From 2-02-FULL-62-14 sp035632555 (GTDB lineage: Bacteria; Nitrospirota; Nitrospiria; Nitrospirales; Nitrospiraceae), in the NCBI GenBank assembly GCA_035632555.1, contig DASQGO010000057.1, positions 1-29,880 on the forward strand: DNA of 29,880 nucleotides, given 5' to 3'. Numbering within the stretch: the stretch's first letter is position 1; each line of letters begins with the position of its first letter. This document shows positions 8,465 through 16,446 of the stretch, in pieces. The position numbers and the translations under genes are program-made. The notes under the pieces are model-generated. The model was given only the letters and a program-made list of their open reading frames with translations. It searched no databases and was not told the origin of the DNA.

Positions 8465-8988
8465 CTGCGGGTCCGCTTTCGAGCGCGCCTATTCGTAGGC
8501 GGGGCCAGTTTGTTGAATCGCGCGAGAAGCTTCCGATAGGTCGCCTGCAGATGCTCAGGCATCACGCGGGTCTCTGCGAATAACGGCATGAAGTTCGTAT
8601 CGCCGTTCCAGCGCGGCACGATGTGGAGGTGGACGTGGGTCTCGATGCCGGCTCCGGCGACACGCCCAAGATTGATTCCGATGTTGAATCCCTCGGGCTT
8701 GATTTCGGCCCGCAGCACTTTCAGCGAGAGCATGGTGAGGCGCAGCAGGTCCAGCGCGACTTCATCGGGAAGCTGTTCCAAGCTTTTGACATGCGCATAG
8801 GGCGCCACCAGCAGGTGACCGCTGTTGTAGGGGAACAGATTCATCATCACGAGCGCATGGCGCCCACGGTGCAACAAGAGATTGGCCGCATCGCGGCGTT
8901 CCTTCGGTTTGACGCAGAAGATGCATTTGGCAGGCTTGCGCGCGTTCTTGACATAGGCCATGCGCCAGGGCGCCCAGAGGACTTTCAT
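8461..8988 (-). CDS. HIT family nucleotide hydrolase or phosphorylase
   Basis: This 175-residue protein has the histidine triad HVHLHIVPRW, where the middle histidine is the usual nucleophile, and the upstream FPYNSGHLLVAPYAHV. The N-terminal LWAPWRMAYV and CIFC (Cys22, Cys25) match the branch of HIT proteins similar to Ap4A phosphorylase or hydrolase, which bind zinc through such cysteines. The likely substrates are diadenosine polyphosphates or other AMP-linked nucleotides; which one cannot be told. The C-terminal extension is very basic (RRARKRTRR). It sits between tsaE and the LapA-like gene with four-base overlaps on both sides. Confidence 0.9.
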   Translation of the reverse strand: MKVLWAPWRMAYVKNARKPAKCIFCVKPKERRDAANLLLHRGRHALVMMNLFPYNSGHLLVAPYAHVKSLEQLPDEVALDLLRLTMLSLKVLRAEIKPEGFNIGINLGRVAGAGIETHVHLHIVPRWNGDTNFMPLFAETRVMPEHLQATYRKLLARFNKLAPPTNRRARKRTRR

Positions 8989-9542
8989 CGCGGTAGTCTC
9001 CTTCGTCCGGTTGCCGGACCTGAGCGTCGAGACGTTCGCACGCGCGCCAGCAGGCGGCGAGCGCGGGCCCCTCTCGGGATGAAGGCAATCTCGCGAACGT
9101 CGGGACTGCGATGCCGAAGATGAATCTCCAGACGGTCGGCGGGCAGATCATGGCCCGCTCTCTCCGCCCATTCGATCACCATCACGGTGTGGCCATCATC
9201 GTAATCGGACAGTCCGATGTGCGGCAACTCGGCGGCCGAGTCGAGCCGGTACAGGTCTGCGTGGGCAAGCCGCATGCGGCCATGATATTCGTGGATCAAC
9301 ACGAACGTCGGGCTGCTGACGGCCCGGGGCGGCGCGCCGAGCCCCGCGGCCATTCCGCGCACCAAGGCCGTTTTCCCGGAACCCAGTTCACCATACAGCG
9401 CCACAATTTCGCCTCCCTGCAGTGTTCGGCCGATGCGGCGGCCAAGACGATCGGTTTCCGCGATGGATTTCGACAGACAGTGCCACGCGTCGGACGGGAA
9501 CCGCCGTGGCGCAGGGCCGCCGCGATGCGGCCTGTGCATCAT
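8985..9542 (-). CDS. tsaE: tRNA threonylcarbamoyladenosine biosynthesis ATPase TsaE
   Basis: This protein is about 185 residues. It has the TsaE P-loop GELGSGKTALVRGMAAGLG, then SSPTFVLIHEYHG, then HADLYRL and VIEWAERAG, in family order. TsaE drives the TsaBDE complex that makes t6A37 in tRNAs reading ANN codons. The start is uncertain: tandem ATGs at 9542 and 9539 begin one and four bases after the nnr stop, and an ATG at 9560 would overlap nnr. 9542 is chosen as the tightest non-overlapping start. The C-terminus is longer and more Arg-rich than the 153 residues of E. coli TsaE. Its neighbour nnr is also next to it in E. coli. Confidence 0.92.
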   Translation of the reverse strand: MMHRPHRGGPAPRRFPSDAWHCLSKSIAETDRLGRRIGRTLQGGEIVALYGELGSGKTALVRGMAAGLGAPPRAVSSPTFVLIHEYHGRMRLAHADLYRLDSAAELPHIGLSDYDDGHTVMVIEWAERAGHDLPADRLEIHLRHRSPDVREIAFIPRGARARRLLARVRTSRRSGPATGRRRLPR

Positions 9543-9543
9543 C

Positions 9544-11106
9544 CTAGCCGCGCGCGCCATGGACGGTCCCAGTCAGGGCATGGGGAATCTGCTCGATCAC
9601 GTCACCCGCAGTCATGCCGGCCAGTCCTCGTTCGGCAGCCGCCAGATCCCCGGCTAATCCGTGCAGGTATGTGCCGGCACAGGCCGCGTCCCACGGACTG
9701 AGCCCCTGCGCTAGCAATCCGACGATCATGCCGGTAAGCACGTCGCCGGTGCCGGCGGTCGCCATGCCGGGATTGCCAGTCGAGCAGACGGCCGTACGTC
9801 CATCAGGGTGCGCGACGACGGTGCGGGCCCCTTTCAAGACGAGCATGACCCGCCGGGCCTGCGCGAATGCCACGGCGGTACCGATGCGATCGTCGTTGAT
9901 CGCGCGGGCCGAGGCGCCTTCAACCAAGCGGGCCATTTCTCCCGGATGCGGCGTGAGAATCGGCGGCACCTTGCACTGCTCCACGAGCGAGGTCCGTCCG
10001 GCAAGCGCATTGAGAGCATCGGCATCCAGCACGGAGGGTTTTTCCAATCGGGGCAGGAGCGCATGAATCAGCTCGACCGTCTCCGGATGCGTGGTGAGGC
10101 CAGGCCCGATCGCGACCGCCGTCCGCGCGTTGACGAACGACAAGATCTCCTCCAGACCGGCCCGCGCAAGTGTTCGCGCTTTTGTTTCCGGCATGGGCAC
10201 GGTCATCGCTTCCAGCAGCTTGGCCTCCAGCGTGTCGTTCACGCTCGCCGGCGTGGCGACCGTCACGAGGCCGGCGCCGACCCGCAGCGCGGCTCTGGCG
10301 GCCATGGCCGCGGCGCCGGTCTTGCCGACCGAGCCCGCGACGATGCCGGCATGCCCGTAGGTGCCTTTGTGAGAAGATACCCGGCGATCGGGAATCAGCC
10401 GGCGCACGGTTTTCATGGTGATGAGCGAGACGCGGCTCGCGATAGTTTCGACGAATGTCTGAGGAATGCCGATATCCACGACTTCAATCCGTCCAGCGTG
10501 ATCGAGGCCCGCGCCGGTGTACAGGCCCAGCTTCGGCAACCCGAACGTGACGGTCATGTCGGCCCGCACGGCCGCGCCCATGACGGCACCGGTGTCGGCA
10601 TGAATGCCGGACGGGAGGTCCACCGCCACGACAGGGACCGATGCCTCATTGATCGCTTCGATCGCGGCGCGGTAGGGAGCTGACACGGTCGCCGAGAGGC
10701 CGGTACCCAGGAGCGCATCCACGATCATATCGCTCTGAACGAGCGCGTCACGGATCGCATCGGGCGCCGGCGCTGCCAACACGGATTTTGCGCCGGCGAC
10801 GGAGAGAAATTTTCTATGCATCGTTTTAGCGTCGCCTGACAGATCACCAGGGTGCGCCAGCAGCAGGACCCGTATGCGGGCACGCCGTTTCCGAAGCAAC
10901 CGTGCCACGACGAAGCCGTCCCCCCCGTTGTTGCCTTTGCCGCAGAGGATCGCGACGGTTTTTCCTGACAGGGAACCGGCGGCCCGTTCCATTGCCGTAA
11001 CCACGCCTCTCCCGGCACGCTCCATCAACGTGGCGCCGGGCATCTTCGCCTCTGCGATGGTCCGGCGATCCAGCTCCTTCATTTGGGCGGCGGAGACGAT
11101 CTTCAT
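9544..11106 (-). CDS. nnr: Bifunctional NAD(P)H-hydrate epimerase / ADP-dependent NAD(P)H-hydrate dehydratase
   Basis: This 520-residue fusion repairs hydrated NADH and NADPH. The N-terminal epimerase (YjeF_N, about residues 1-215) starts MKIVSAAQMKELDRRTI and includes VAILCGKGNNGGDGFVVARL and VAVDLPSGIHADTG. The C-terminal ribokinase-like dehydratase has SSHKGTYGHAGIVAGS, VLDADALNAL, LTPHPGEMARL and the catalytic NPGMATAGTGDVLTGMI. The frame is open much further upstream, but the ATG at 11106 is taken because the epimerase homology begins there and a longer form would overlap acpS. It lies 32 bases after acpS and one base before tsaE. Confidence 0.96.
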   Translation of the reverse strand: MKIVSAAQMKELDRRTIAEAKMPGATLMERAGRGVVTAMERAAGSLSGKTVAILCGKGNNGGDGFVVARLLRKRRARIRVLLLAHPGDLSGDAKTMHRKFLSVAGAKSVLAAPAPDAIRDALVQSDMIVDALLGTGLSATVSAPYRAAIEAINEASVPVVAVDLPSGIHADTGAVMGAAVRADMTVTFGLPKLGLYTGAGLDHAGRIEVVDIGIPQTFVETIASRVSLITMKTVRRLIPDRRVSSHKGTYGHAGIVAGSVGKTGAAAMAARAALRVGAGLVTVATPASVNDTLEAKLLEAMTVPMPETKARTLARAGLEEILSFVNARTAVAIGPGLTTHPETVELIHALLPRLEKPSVLDADALNALAGRTSLVEQCKVPPILTPHPGEMARLVEGASARAINDDRIGTAVAFAQARRVMLVLKGARTVVAHPDGRTAVCSTGNPGMATAGTGDVLTGMIVGLLAQGLSPWDAACAGTYLHGLAGDLAAAERGLAGMTAGDVIEQIPHALTGTVHGARG

Positions 11107-11138
11107 GGAAGAGTCTGCTCGTGTTTGAGCGATGGCCG

Positions 11139-11525
11139 TCAACGGTCTTTCGTCAACACCACTTCGGCGACGGCGTAGTCGGTGTCGTGCGACAGGCTGA
11201 CATGGATGCTGGTGACGCCGGCGCGCGTCATCAGCATTTTGACGCGGCCTGTTACGGTCGCACGCGGCCGGCCGGCTCGATCGTTCAACACCTGGATATC
11301 GTGCCAGCTGACTCCGCCCGACCAGCCGGTCCCCAATGCCTTCAGCACGGCTTCCTTGGCGGCGAAGCGTCCGGCAAAGGAGGCGTAGGGCGACGGACGG
11401 CCCGCGCAGTAGCGGCGCTCCGCTTCCGTGTAGAGGCGATCGAGGAACCGCGCCTGCCACCGCTCGGCAATGGCACGAATGCGGTCGATTTTGACGAGGT
11501 CCAGCCCGATGCCGACGACGGTCAT
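11139..11525 (-). CDS. acpS: Holo-[acyl-carrier-protein] synthase
   Basis: This 128-residue protein has AcpS-type family length. It begins MTVVGIGLDLVKIDRI, with the metal-binding Asp in GxDxV/I, followed by FAGRFAAKEAVLKALGTG (the catalytic KEA(V)xKA motif) and the C-terminal SIHVSLSHDTDYAVAEVVL. It transfers 4'-phosphopantetheine from CoA to acyl carrier protein for fatty-acid synthesis. Its ATG overlaps the pdxJ stop by four bases, and the pdxJ-acpS pair is conserved in many bacteria. Confidence 0.96.
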   Translation of the reverse strand: MTVVGIGLDLVKIDRIRAIAERWQARFLDRLYTEAERRYCAGRPSPYASFAGRFAAKEAVLKALGTGWSGGVSWHDIQVLNDRAGRPRATVTGRVKMLMTRAGVTSIHVSLSHDTDYAVAEVVLTKDR

Positions 11526-12244
11526 GCAGGCCCGCCGATCAACCGTTTCATTTCGCGCACCGCCTGATCCAATCCGACCAGCACGGCGCGTGCCACGATA
11601 CTGTGGCCGATGTTGTATTCCTCGATCTCGCCAACCGTCGTCAGGCGCTGCACGTTGACATAGTTCAAACCGTGGCCGGCATTGACGCCCAGCTTCAATT
11701 TTGCCGCCAGTTGCGCAGCCCTCACGATGGCCCGAAATTCCGTTTCAACTTCATGCTCGAACTGCGCATTGGCGTAGCGGCCGGTGTGGAGTTCGACATA
11801 GTCTGCTCCAACGGCTCCGGCGGCCTTGATCTGAGCGGCATCGGGCTCGATGAAGAGACTGACGGGGATGCCTCCGTCGTGCAATTGGTCCACGACCCGT
11901 TTCAGCCGACTCTTATGGCCGGCGACGTCCAGTCCTCCTTCGGTCGTCAATTCCTGCCGCCGTTCCGGCACCAGTGTGACGTAGTGCGGTTTGACAGCCA
12001 GCGCGATCTTCACCATCGCGTCATCGGCGGCCATTTCCAGATCCAGCCTGGTTTTGACGGTCTGGCGCAAGAGCGTGAGGTCGCGGTCCTGGATGTGACG
12101 GCGGTCCTCCCGCAGATGGACGACGATGCTGTCCGCCCCAGCCAGTTCGGCCAGCATGGCGGCGGCTACGGGATCGGGCTCGCTGCAGCCCCTAGCCTGC
12201 CTGAGGGTGGCGACATGGTCAACGTTGACGCCGAGACGAGGCAC
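11522..12244 (-). CDS. pdxJ: Pyridoxine 5'-phosphate synthase
   Basis: This 240-residue TIM-barrel enzyme starts PRLGVNVDHVATLRQARG, the PdxJ signature. Further family blocks are DSIVVHLREDRRHIQDRDL, ALAVKPHYVTLVPERRQELTTEGGLD, VSLFIEPDAAQIKAAGAVG and NAGHGLNYVNV. It joins 1-deoxy-xylulose 5-phosphate and 3-amino-2-oxopropyl phosphate to make pyridoxine phosphate, the route to the vitamin B6 cofactor. It is the first gene of the leftward operon that ends with mutS. A candidate promoter and an operator-like palindrome lie 60-110 bases upstream. Confidence 0.97.
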   Translation of the reverse strand: MPRLGVNVDHVATLRQARGCSEPDPVAAAMLAELAGADSIVVHLREDRRHIQDRDLTLLRQTVKTRLDLEMAADDAMVKIALAVKPHYVTLVPERRQELTTEGGLDVAGHKSRLKRVVDQLHDGGIPVSLFIEPDAAQIKAAGAVGADYVELHTGRYANAQFEHEVETEFRAIVRAAQLAAKLKLGVNAGHGLNYVNVQRLTTVGEIEEYNIGHSIVARAVLVGLDQAVREMKRLIGGPA

Positions 12245-12300
12245 TAGATTTTTAAACTCCGGACTGTCCGTTGAGGTGGAAATCGGAAATGGAGCCTAGT

Positions 12301-12316
12301 TTACAATCGATTGCAA
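12301..12316. promoter_or_regulatory. Near-perfect 16-bp palindrome upstream of pdxJ
   Basis: TTACAATCGATTGCAA has eight-base arms with a single mismatched pair around ATCGAT. It lies just after the predicted start of the leftward pdxJ transcript, a usual position for a repressor site. No partner regulator is identifiable. Confidence 0.35.
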
Positions 12317-12327
12317 TTGGTGAAGGC

Positions 12328-12356
12328 ATTATTGCAAAAACGTTCCTGGCAGGCAA
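12328..12356 (-). promoter_or_regulatory. Candidate promoter of the pdxJ-mutS operon
   Basis: On the minus strand, TTGCCT (12356-12351) is followed after exactly 17 bases by AATAAT (12333-12328). The -10 box matches five of six consensus bases and the -35 box four of six. Transcription would start near 12321, about 77 bases before pdxJ. It shares the gene-free interval 12245-12560 with the rightward promoter. The rest of that interval holds only a small GC hairpin with a bulged T at 12367-12384. Confidence 0.4.
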
Positions 12357-12426
12357 GGACTCTCCAGGCGTTCCACGGGACGCCGTTGGGCGGTCGCGCC
12401 GAAAATCACCCAACCCCCGAAGAAAA

Positions 12427-12455
12427 TTGACTGATTTGGTGCGCTGCATTAGAAT
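12427..12455 (+). promoter_or_regulatory. Sigma-70-type promoter of the amino-acid cluster
   Basis: TTGACT (12427-12432) and TAGAAT (12450-12455) are separated by 17 bases, each one mismatch from consensus. Transcription would begin near 12462, leaving a leader of about 100 bases before the ATG at 12561. No Ile, Thr or Lys codon run, T-box or lysine riboswitch pattern was recognised in the leader. It probably drives alaC and hom, perhaps the whole cluster. Confidence 0.6.
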
Positions 12456-12560
12456 GAAACCTTCCTTACACAGGGGCTTTGAGCCTGGGGCGAGGCGGTG
12501 CGTTCCAAGACTCCGTCCGTCCTGAAGGTTTTGGGGAATTCAGCAGATAGGCGAGTTGCG

Positions 12561-13748
12561 ATGATTGAAACGTTTTATAGAATCAAGCGGTTGCCGCCCT
12601 ACGTGTTTGCGCAAGTCCAGGCGTTGAAATTGGACGCGCGCCATCGCGGCGAGGACATCATCGATTTCGGCATGGGAAACCCCGATCAGCCGACGCCGGA
12701 CCATATCGTGGACAAGCTGATCGAAGTGGCGCGCAATCCAAAAAATCACCGGTATTCCGCATCGCGGGGCATCACGAAGCTCCGCCATGCGATCACCGGC
12801 TGGTACAAGCGGCACTACGACGTGGATCTGGATCCGGAGACGGAAGCCATCGTCACCATCGGGTCGAAGGAAGGGATTGCGCACCTGGCGCTGGCCATGA
12901 TCGGACCGGGCGACGTCGTGCTCACACCGACGCCGACCTATCCCATCCACATGTACAGCGTGATCATTGCCGGCGGTGACGTACGTGGCGTCGAGCTGCG
13001 CCAGGACAGCGATTTTTTCGAAGACTTGACGCGGGCATACCGGCAGACGCTGCCGCGTCCGCGCGTGCTGATCATCAACTTTCCCCACAACCCGACGACG
13101 GCGGTGGTGGATTTGGAGTTTTTCAAAAAGATTGTGGCGTTCGCCAAGGAGCATAACGTCATCGTGGTCCACGATCTGGCGTATGCGGACATCGTGTTCG
13201 ACGGCTATCGCGCGCCGAGTCTTCTTCAAGTGCCGGAGGCCAAGGATATCGGGGTGGAATTTTACACGCTGTCCAAGAGCTATAATATGCCGGGCTGGCG
13301 CGTGGGTTTCTGCGTCGGCAACCGCGAAGTGATCGGCGCGCTGGCCAAGATCAAGAGTTACCTGGACTACGGCATTTTCCAGCCGGTCCAGATCGCGAGT
13401 ATCATCGCGCTGAACGGGCCGCAGGATTGCGTGAAGGAAACGGTCGCCCGCTATCAGGGGCGCCGCGATGTGCTGGTGGACGGGCTGAACCGTATCGGCT
13501 GGGCGGTTGAGAAGCCGCGGGCGACGATGTTCGTCTGGGCGAGGATTCCGCCACCGTTTCGCGGGATGGGCTCGCTCGAATTCTCGAAGCTGTTGCTGAA
13601 AGAAGCAAAGGTCGCCGTGTCGCCGGGGATCGGCTTCGGCGAGGGCGGGGATGAGTACGTGCGGTTCGGGCTGGTCGAAAACGAGCACCGGACCAGGCAG
13701 GCCGTGCGGGGCATCAAGAAGGCGTTGAAGCTCGGAGAAGCGGAGTGA
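12561..13748 (+). CDS. alaC: AlaC-type PLP-dependent aminotransferase
   Basis: This 395-residue class I aminotransferase opens FYRIKRLPPYVFAQVQALKLDARHRG in the manner of AlaC. It then has IIDFGMGNPDQPTP, TIGSKEGIAHLALAM, INFPHNPTTAVVD (substrate-binding Asn), VHDLAYADIVFDGY and the PLP-lysine region FYTLSKSYNMPGWRVGF. AlaC makes alanine from pyruvate and glutamate; in its setting before hom it may also act as an aspartate or other amino-donor transaminase. The frame extends upstream to a GTG at 12498, but the homology starts at the ATG at 12561. Only seven bases separate it from hom, so they form an operon. Confidence 0.9.
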   Translation: MIETFYRIKRLPPYVFAQVQALKLDARHRGEDIIDFGMGNPDQPTPDHIVDKLIEVARNPKNHRYSASRGITKLRHAITGWYKRHYDVDLDPETEAIVTIGSKEGIAHLALAMIGPGDVVLTPTPTYPIHMYSVIIAGGDVRGVELRQDSDFFEDLTRAYRQTLPRPRVLIINFPHNPTTAVVDLEFFKKIVAFAKEHNVIVVHDLAYADIVFDGYRAPSLLQVPEAKDIGVEFYTLSKSYNMPGWRVGFCVGNREVIGALAKIKSYLDYGIFQPVQIASIIALNGPQDCVKETVARYQGRRDVLVDGLNRIGWAVEKPRATMFVWARIPPPFRGMGSLEFSKLLLKEAKVAVSPGIGFGEGGDEYVRFGLVENEHRTRQAVRGIKKALKLGEAE

Positions 13749-13755
13749 AGCCAAG

Positions 13756-15072
13756 GTGAAAAAGGAACGGATCGGCGTCGGCCTGATCGGGTTCGGAACG
13801 GTCGGCACCGGCGTTGCCAAAATATTGATGGGCAGCAGCGCGCTGATCAAGCGGCGCACCGGCGTGCCGATCGAGCTCGTGCGCGTGGCTGATGTGGACA
13901 TGACCCGCGATCGCGGCGTCACGCTGCCGCCTGGCGTGCTGATCAACGACGCGAAGGCGCTGATCGACGATCCGGCGGTTGACATCGTCATCGAATTGAT
14001 CGGCGGCTACGACGCGGCCAAGCGGGTGATTCTGGACGCCCTGGCCAAGGGTAAGCCGGTTGTCACGGCCAACAAAGCCCTGCTGGCCGTCCATGGAGAG
14101 GAAATCTTCGAGGCTGCCGTGCGGCAGAAAGTCGATCTCGGCTTCGAGGCCAGCGTCGGCGGGGGCATCCCGGTGATCCGCGCCCTCACGGAAGGGCTCG
14201 CGGCCAACACCATCTTGTCGCTGTACGGCATCATCAACGGAACCTCGAACTACATCCTGAGCCGCATGACCTGCGAGGGGCAGAATTTTGAGGACGTGCT
14301 GGCCGAGGCCCAGGCCGCCGGCTATGCGGAGGCGGACCCGACATTCGATGTGGCGGGCGTCGATTCGGCGCACAAGCTGGCGATCATGGTGAGCCTCGCC
14401 TACGGCACGCCGGTCAACGTGAAGGACATTTACACGGAAGGAATCACCCGAATCACGCCGGTGGACATCTCTTATGCCGACGAGTTCGGGTACACAATCA
14501 AGCTGCTGGGAATTGCGAAATCCCTAGACGGTGAAATCGAAGCGCGCGTCCATCCGACGATGGTGCCGTCCGCTTCGCCGATTGCCCAGGTGGAGGGCGT
14601 GTACAACGCGATTCAACTGGTCGGCGACGCGGTGGGCGACATTGTGCTCTACGGGCAGGGGGCCGGTTCCATGCCGACGGGCAGCGCGGTGCTCAGCGAT
14701 GTGATCGCGATCGCACGCAATCTGCTGCGCGACGCGGCGGGTCGCGTGCCGCCCGCCTCATTCCAGCAGGACCAGCGGCGGCCGTTGCGCATCCGGCCGA
14801 TGGAGGAGATTCTCTCGCAGTACTACATGCGGTTCATGGTGCTCGACCGTCCCGGCGTCCTGTCGCAGATTGCCGGCGTGCTGGGGCGGCACAACATCAG
14901 TATTGCGTCGGTGATCCAGCAGGGCCGCAAGGAAGGGCAGACCGTGCCTGTCGTGATCATGACGCATACCGCGCGCGAGCGCGACGTGCAGGCCGCGCTT
15001 CGTGAAATCGACAAGATGGCATTCATCTCCGAGCCCACCACGTTGATTCGCGTGGAAGGACATGACGAGTAG
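13756..15072 (+). CDS. hom: Homoserine dehydrogenase
   Basis: This 438-residue protein has the NAD(P)-binding GFGTVGTG at residues 12-19, then VVTANKALLA, FEASVGGGIPVIRAL, LYGIINGTSNYILSRM and AGVDSAHKLAIMVSLAYG. A C-terminal ACT domain (about residues 357-430, FMVLDRPGVLSQIAGVLGRH) is the part that usually senses threonine. It reduces aspartate semialdehyde to homoserine, the branch point to threonine and methionine. Start is the GTG at 13756, because homology begins within a few residues. It ends IRVEGHDE-stop, and a diverged second copy of this tail lies directly downstream. Confidence 0.97.
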   Translation: MKKERIGVGLIGFGTVGTGVAKILMGSSALIKRRTGVPIELVRVADVDMTRDRGVTLPPGVLINDAKALIDDPAVDIVIELIGGYDAAKRVILDALAKGKPVVTANKALLAVHGEEIFEAAVRQKVDLGFEASVGGGIPVIRALTEGLAANTILSLYGIINGTSNYILSRMTCEGQNFEDVLAEAQAAGYAEADPTFDVAGVDSAHKLAIMVSLAYGTPVNVKDIYTEGITRITPVDISYADEFGYTIKLLGIAKSLDGEIEARVHPTMVPSASPIAQVEGVYNAIQLVGDAVGDIVLYGQGAGSMPTGSAVLSDVIAIARNLLRDAAGRVPPASFQQDQRRPLRIRPMEEILSQYYMRFMVLDRPGVLSQIAGVLGRHNISIASVIQQGRKEGQTVPVVIMTHTARERDVQAALREIDKMAFISEPTTLIRVEGHDE

Positions 15073-15075
15073 CCC

Positions 15076-15156
15076 ATGATGCTCCCGTTATGCTGCACGC
15101 GGATTTCGGAGAACACCCGATCCATTCCCATCCGCGTCGAGGGGCATGACGAGTAA
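15076..15156 (+). pseudogene. Relic of a second homoserine dehydrogenase 3' end
   Basis: This open stretch of 26 codons between hom and thrC ends RISENTRSIPIRVEGHDE-stop. The intact hom gene ends FISEPTTLIRVEGHDE-stop. The last eight residues are identical, but the codons differ at several third positions (for example GTC GAG GGG against GTG GAA GGA), and the stop is TAA instead of TAG. It is therefore an old or foreign copy, not a recent tandem duplication. The recognisable part starts at about 15103. No upstream hom sequence is seen in it, so it is a non-functional remnant. Confidence 0.75.
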
Positions 15157-15214
15157 CTGATGCGCCTCAAACGGTTCGTTCCGAGTCTGTCACCAGAGTG
15201 TCGTATCTGATGCG
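15157..15214 (+). repeat. 8-bp direct repeat CTGATGCG flanking the hom-thrC junction
   Basis: CTGATGCG occurs at 15157-15164, directly after the stop of the hom relic, and again at 15207-15214, where its ATG is the thrC start. The 50-base offset suggests that the relic was once followed at once by a thrC start and that the junction was later rearranged. An eight-base repeat can also arise by chance. Confidence 0.4.
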
Positions 15215-16265
15215 TTGGCGCGGCGTCATTGACGAGTATCGCAAGTTTTTGCCCGTGACCGACCGGACGCCGGTCGTCACGCTCGGCGAAGGCAACACGC
15301 CGTTGATCAAGGCCGCCCGTCTGGCCGCGAAGATCGCACCCGGGATTGAATTATATGTGAAATTCGAGGGCGCGAACCCGACCGGCTCTTTCAAGGACCG
15401 GGGCATGACGATGGCGATGTCGAAAGCCCTCGAGTCCGGCGCGAAGGCCGTCATCTGCGCGTCGACCGGTAATACATCCGCATCCGCGGCCGCCTATGGG
15501 GCCCGCGCGGGGCTGGCCGTATATGTGCTGATCCCGGCGGGCAAGATTGCGCTGGGCAAGCTGTCGCAAGCCATGATGCATCGGGCGACCGTGATTCAGA
15601 TCGAGGGCAATTTCGACCAGGCTCTCACGATCGTGAAAGAACTGTCGGCGACGCACAAGATCGAGCTGGTCAATTCCCTCAATCCGTTCCGGATCGAGGG
15701 GCAGAAGACAGCGGCGTTCGAAGTGTGCGACCAGTTGGGCGGCGCGCCCGCGCTGCACGTCCTGCCGGTCGGCAATGCGGGCAACATCACGGCCTATTGG
15801 CGGGGCTACAAGGAATACCGTGCTGCGGGACAGGTTCAGCGGTTGCCGCGGATGATGGGATTCCAAGCCGCCGGCGCGGCGCCGATCGTGCTGGGCCGCG
15901 TGGTGGAGGATCCGCAAACGGTGGCCACGGCCATCCGGATCGGCAACCCAGCCAGCTGGCAAGCGGCGCTGGAGGCGGTCAAAGAATCCTCAGGGAAGAT
16001 CGACATGGTCACGGATCAGGAAATTCTCCACGCCTACAGTCTGGTGGCAGCGGAGGAAGGCGTGTTCTGCGAGCCGGCGTCGGCGGCCTCAGTGGCCGGT
16101 GTGATCAAGCTGCGCGCGCAGGGCGCATTGAAAGAAGGCGACACGGTGGTCTGCACCTTGACAGGGCATGGGTTGAAGGATGCGGATACGGCGATCAGCG
16201 TGTCAAAGCAACCGGTGACGGTCAAGGCCAGCCGTGATGATGTTGCGAAGTTGCTCAAACTCTGA
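15210..16265 (+). CDS. thrC: Threonine synthase
   Basis: This protein of about 351 residues starts MRWRGVIDEYRKFLPVTDRT, as in short (B. subtilis-type) threonine synthases. It carries LGEGNTPLI, the PLP-lysine block NPTGSFKDRGMTMAM, CASTGNTSASAAAYGARAG and the phosphate-binding LPVGNAGNITAYW. The last block, FCEPASAASVAGVIKL, precedes GDTVVCTLTGHGLKD. It converts O-phosphohomoserine to threonine, so it needs a homoserine kinase product. Start is the ATG at 15210; a GTG at 15198 would add four residues. No strong ribosome site is visible for either. Confidence 0.97.
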   Translation: MRWRGVIDEYRKFLPVTDRTPVVTLGEGNTPLIKAARLAAKIAPGIELYVKFEGANPTGSFKDRGMTMAMSKALESGAKAVICASTGNTSASAAAYGARAGLAVYVLIPAGKIALGKLSQAMMHRATVIQIEGNFDQALTIVKELSATHKIELVNSLNPFRIEGQKTAAFEVCDQLGGAPALHVLPVGNAGNITAYWRGYKEYRAAGQVQRLPRMMGFQAAGAAPIVLGRVVEDPQTVATAIRIGNPASWQAALEAVKESSGKIDMVTDQEILHAYSLVAAEEGVFCEPASAASVAGVIKLRAQGALKEGDTVVCTLTGHGLKDADTAISVSKQPVTVKASRDDVAKLLKL

Positions 16266-16300
16266 CAGTCGGTAAGGGACATTCAATGTCGGATCATTTC

Positions 16301-16422
16301 AGGATGTTCAAAAAGACCATCCAGCGAGGCCGCAGCGAGCGAGAAGCCGAGGCGTACTTTTTCCCGTGCGTTGAGGCTTTGAGCGATGCGAGAACAAAGC
16401 CGGGGGTCTTTTTTAACATCCA
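16301..16422. repeat. Imperfect inverted-repeat element between thrC and the ApgM-like gene
   Basis: Outer arms of 17 bases, GGATGTTCAAAAAGACC (16302-16318) and GGTCTTTTTTAACATCC (16405-16421), pair with one mismatch. The interior has partial complementarity, for example AAGCC with GGCTT. The roughly 120-base unit could fold as one long hairpin. It looks like a dispersed non-coding repeat I recall from Nitrospira intergenic regions, which is not checked here. A separate small palindrome, GACATTCAATGTC, is at 16278-16290. The rest of the 181-base spacer holds no gene. Confidence 0.6.
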
Positions 16423-16446
16423 CGGACAGGTGCAGGGACGAGACGA

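Noticed and set aside
11107..11460. Upstream extension of nnr
   Set aside because: It would overlap acpS out of frame, and the epimerase homology begins at the ATG at 11106.
12252..12449. 65-codon minus-strand frame upstream of pdxJ
   Set aside because: It covers the promoter region, shows no recognisable protein pattern and has no convincing ribosome site.
12462..12560. Riboswitch or attenuator in the leader before alaC
   Set aside because: No conserved aptamer, T-box, leader-peptide codon run or terminator hairpin with T-tract could be seen.
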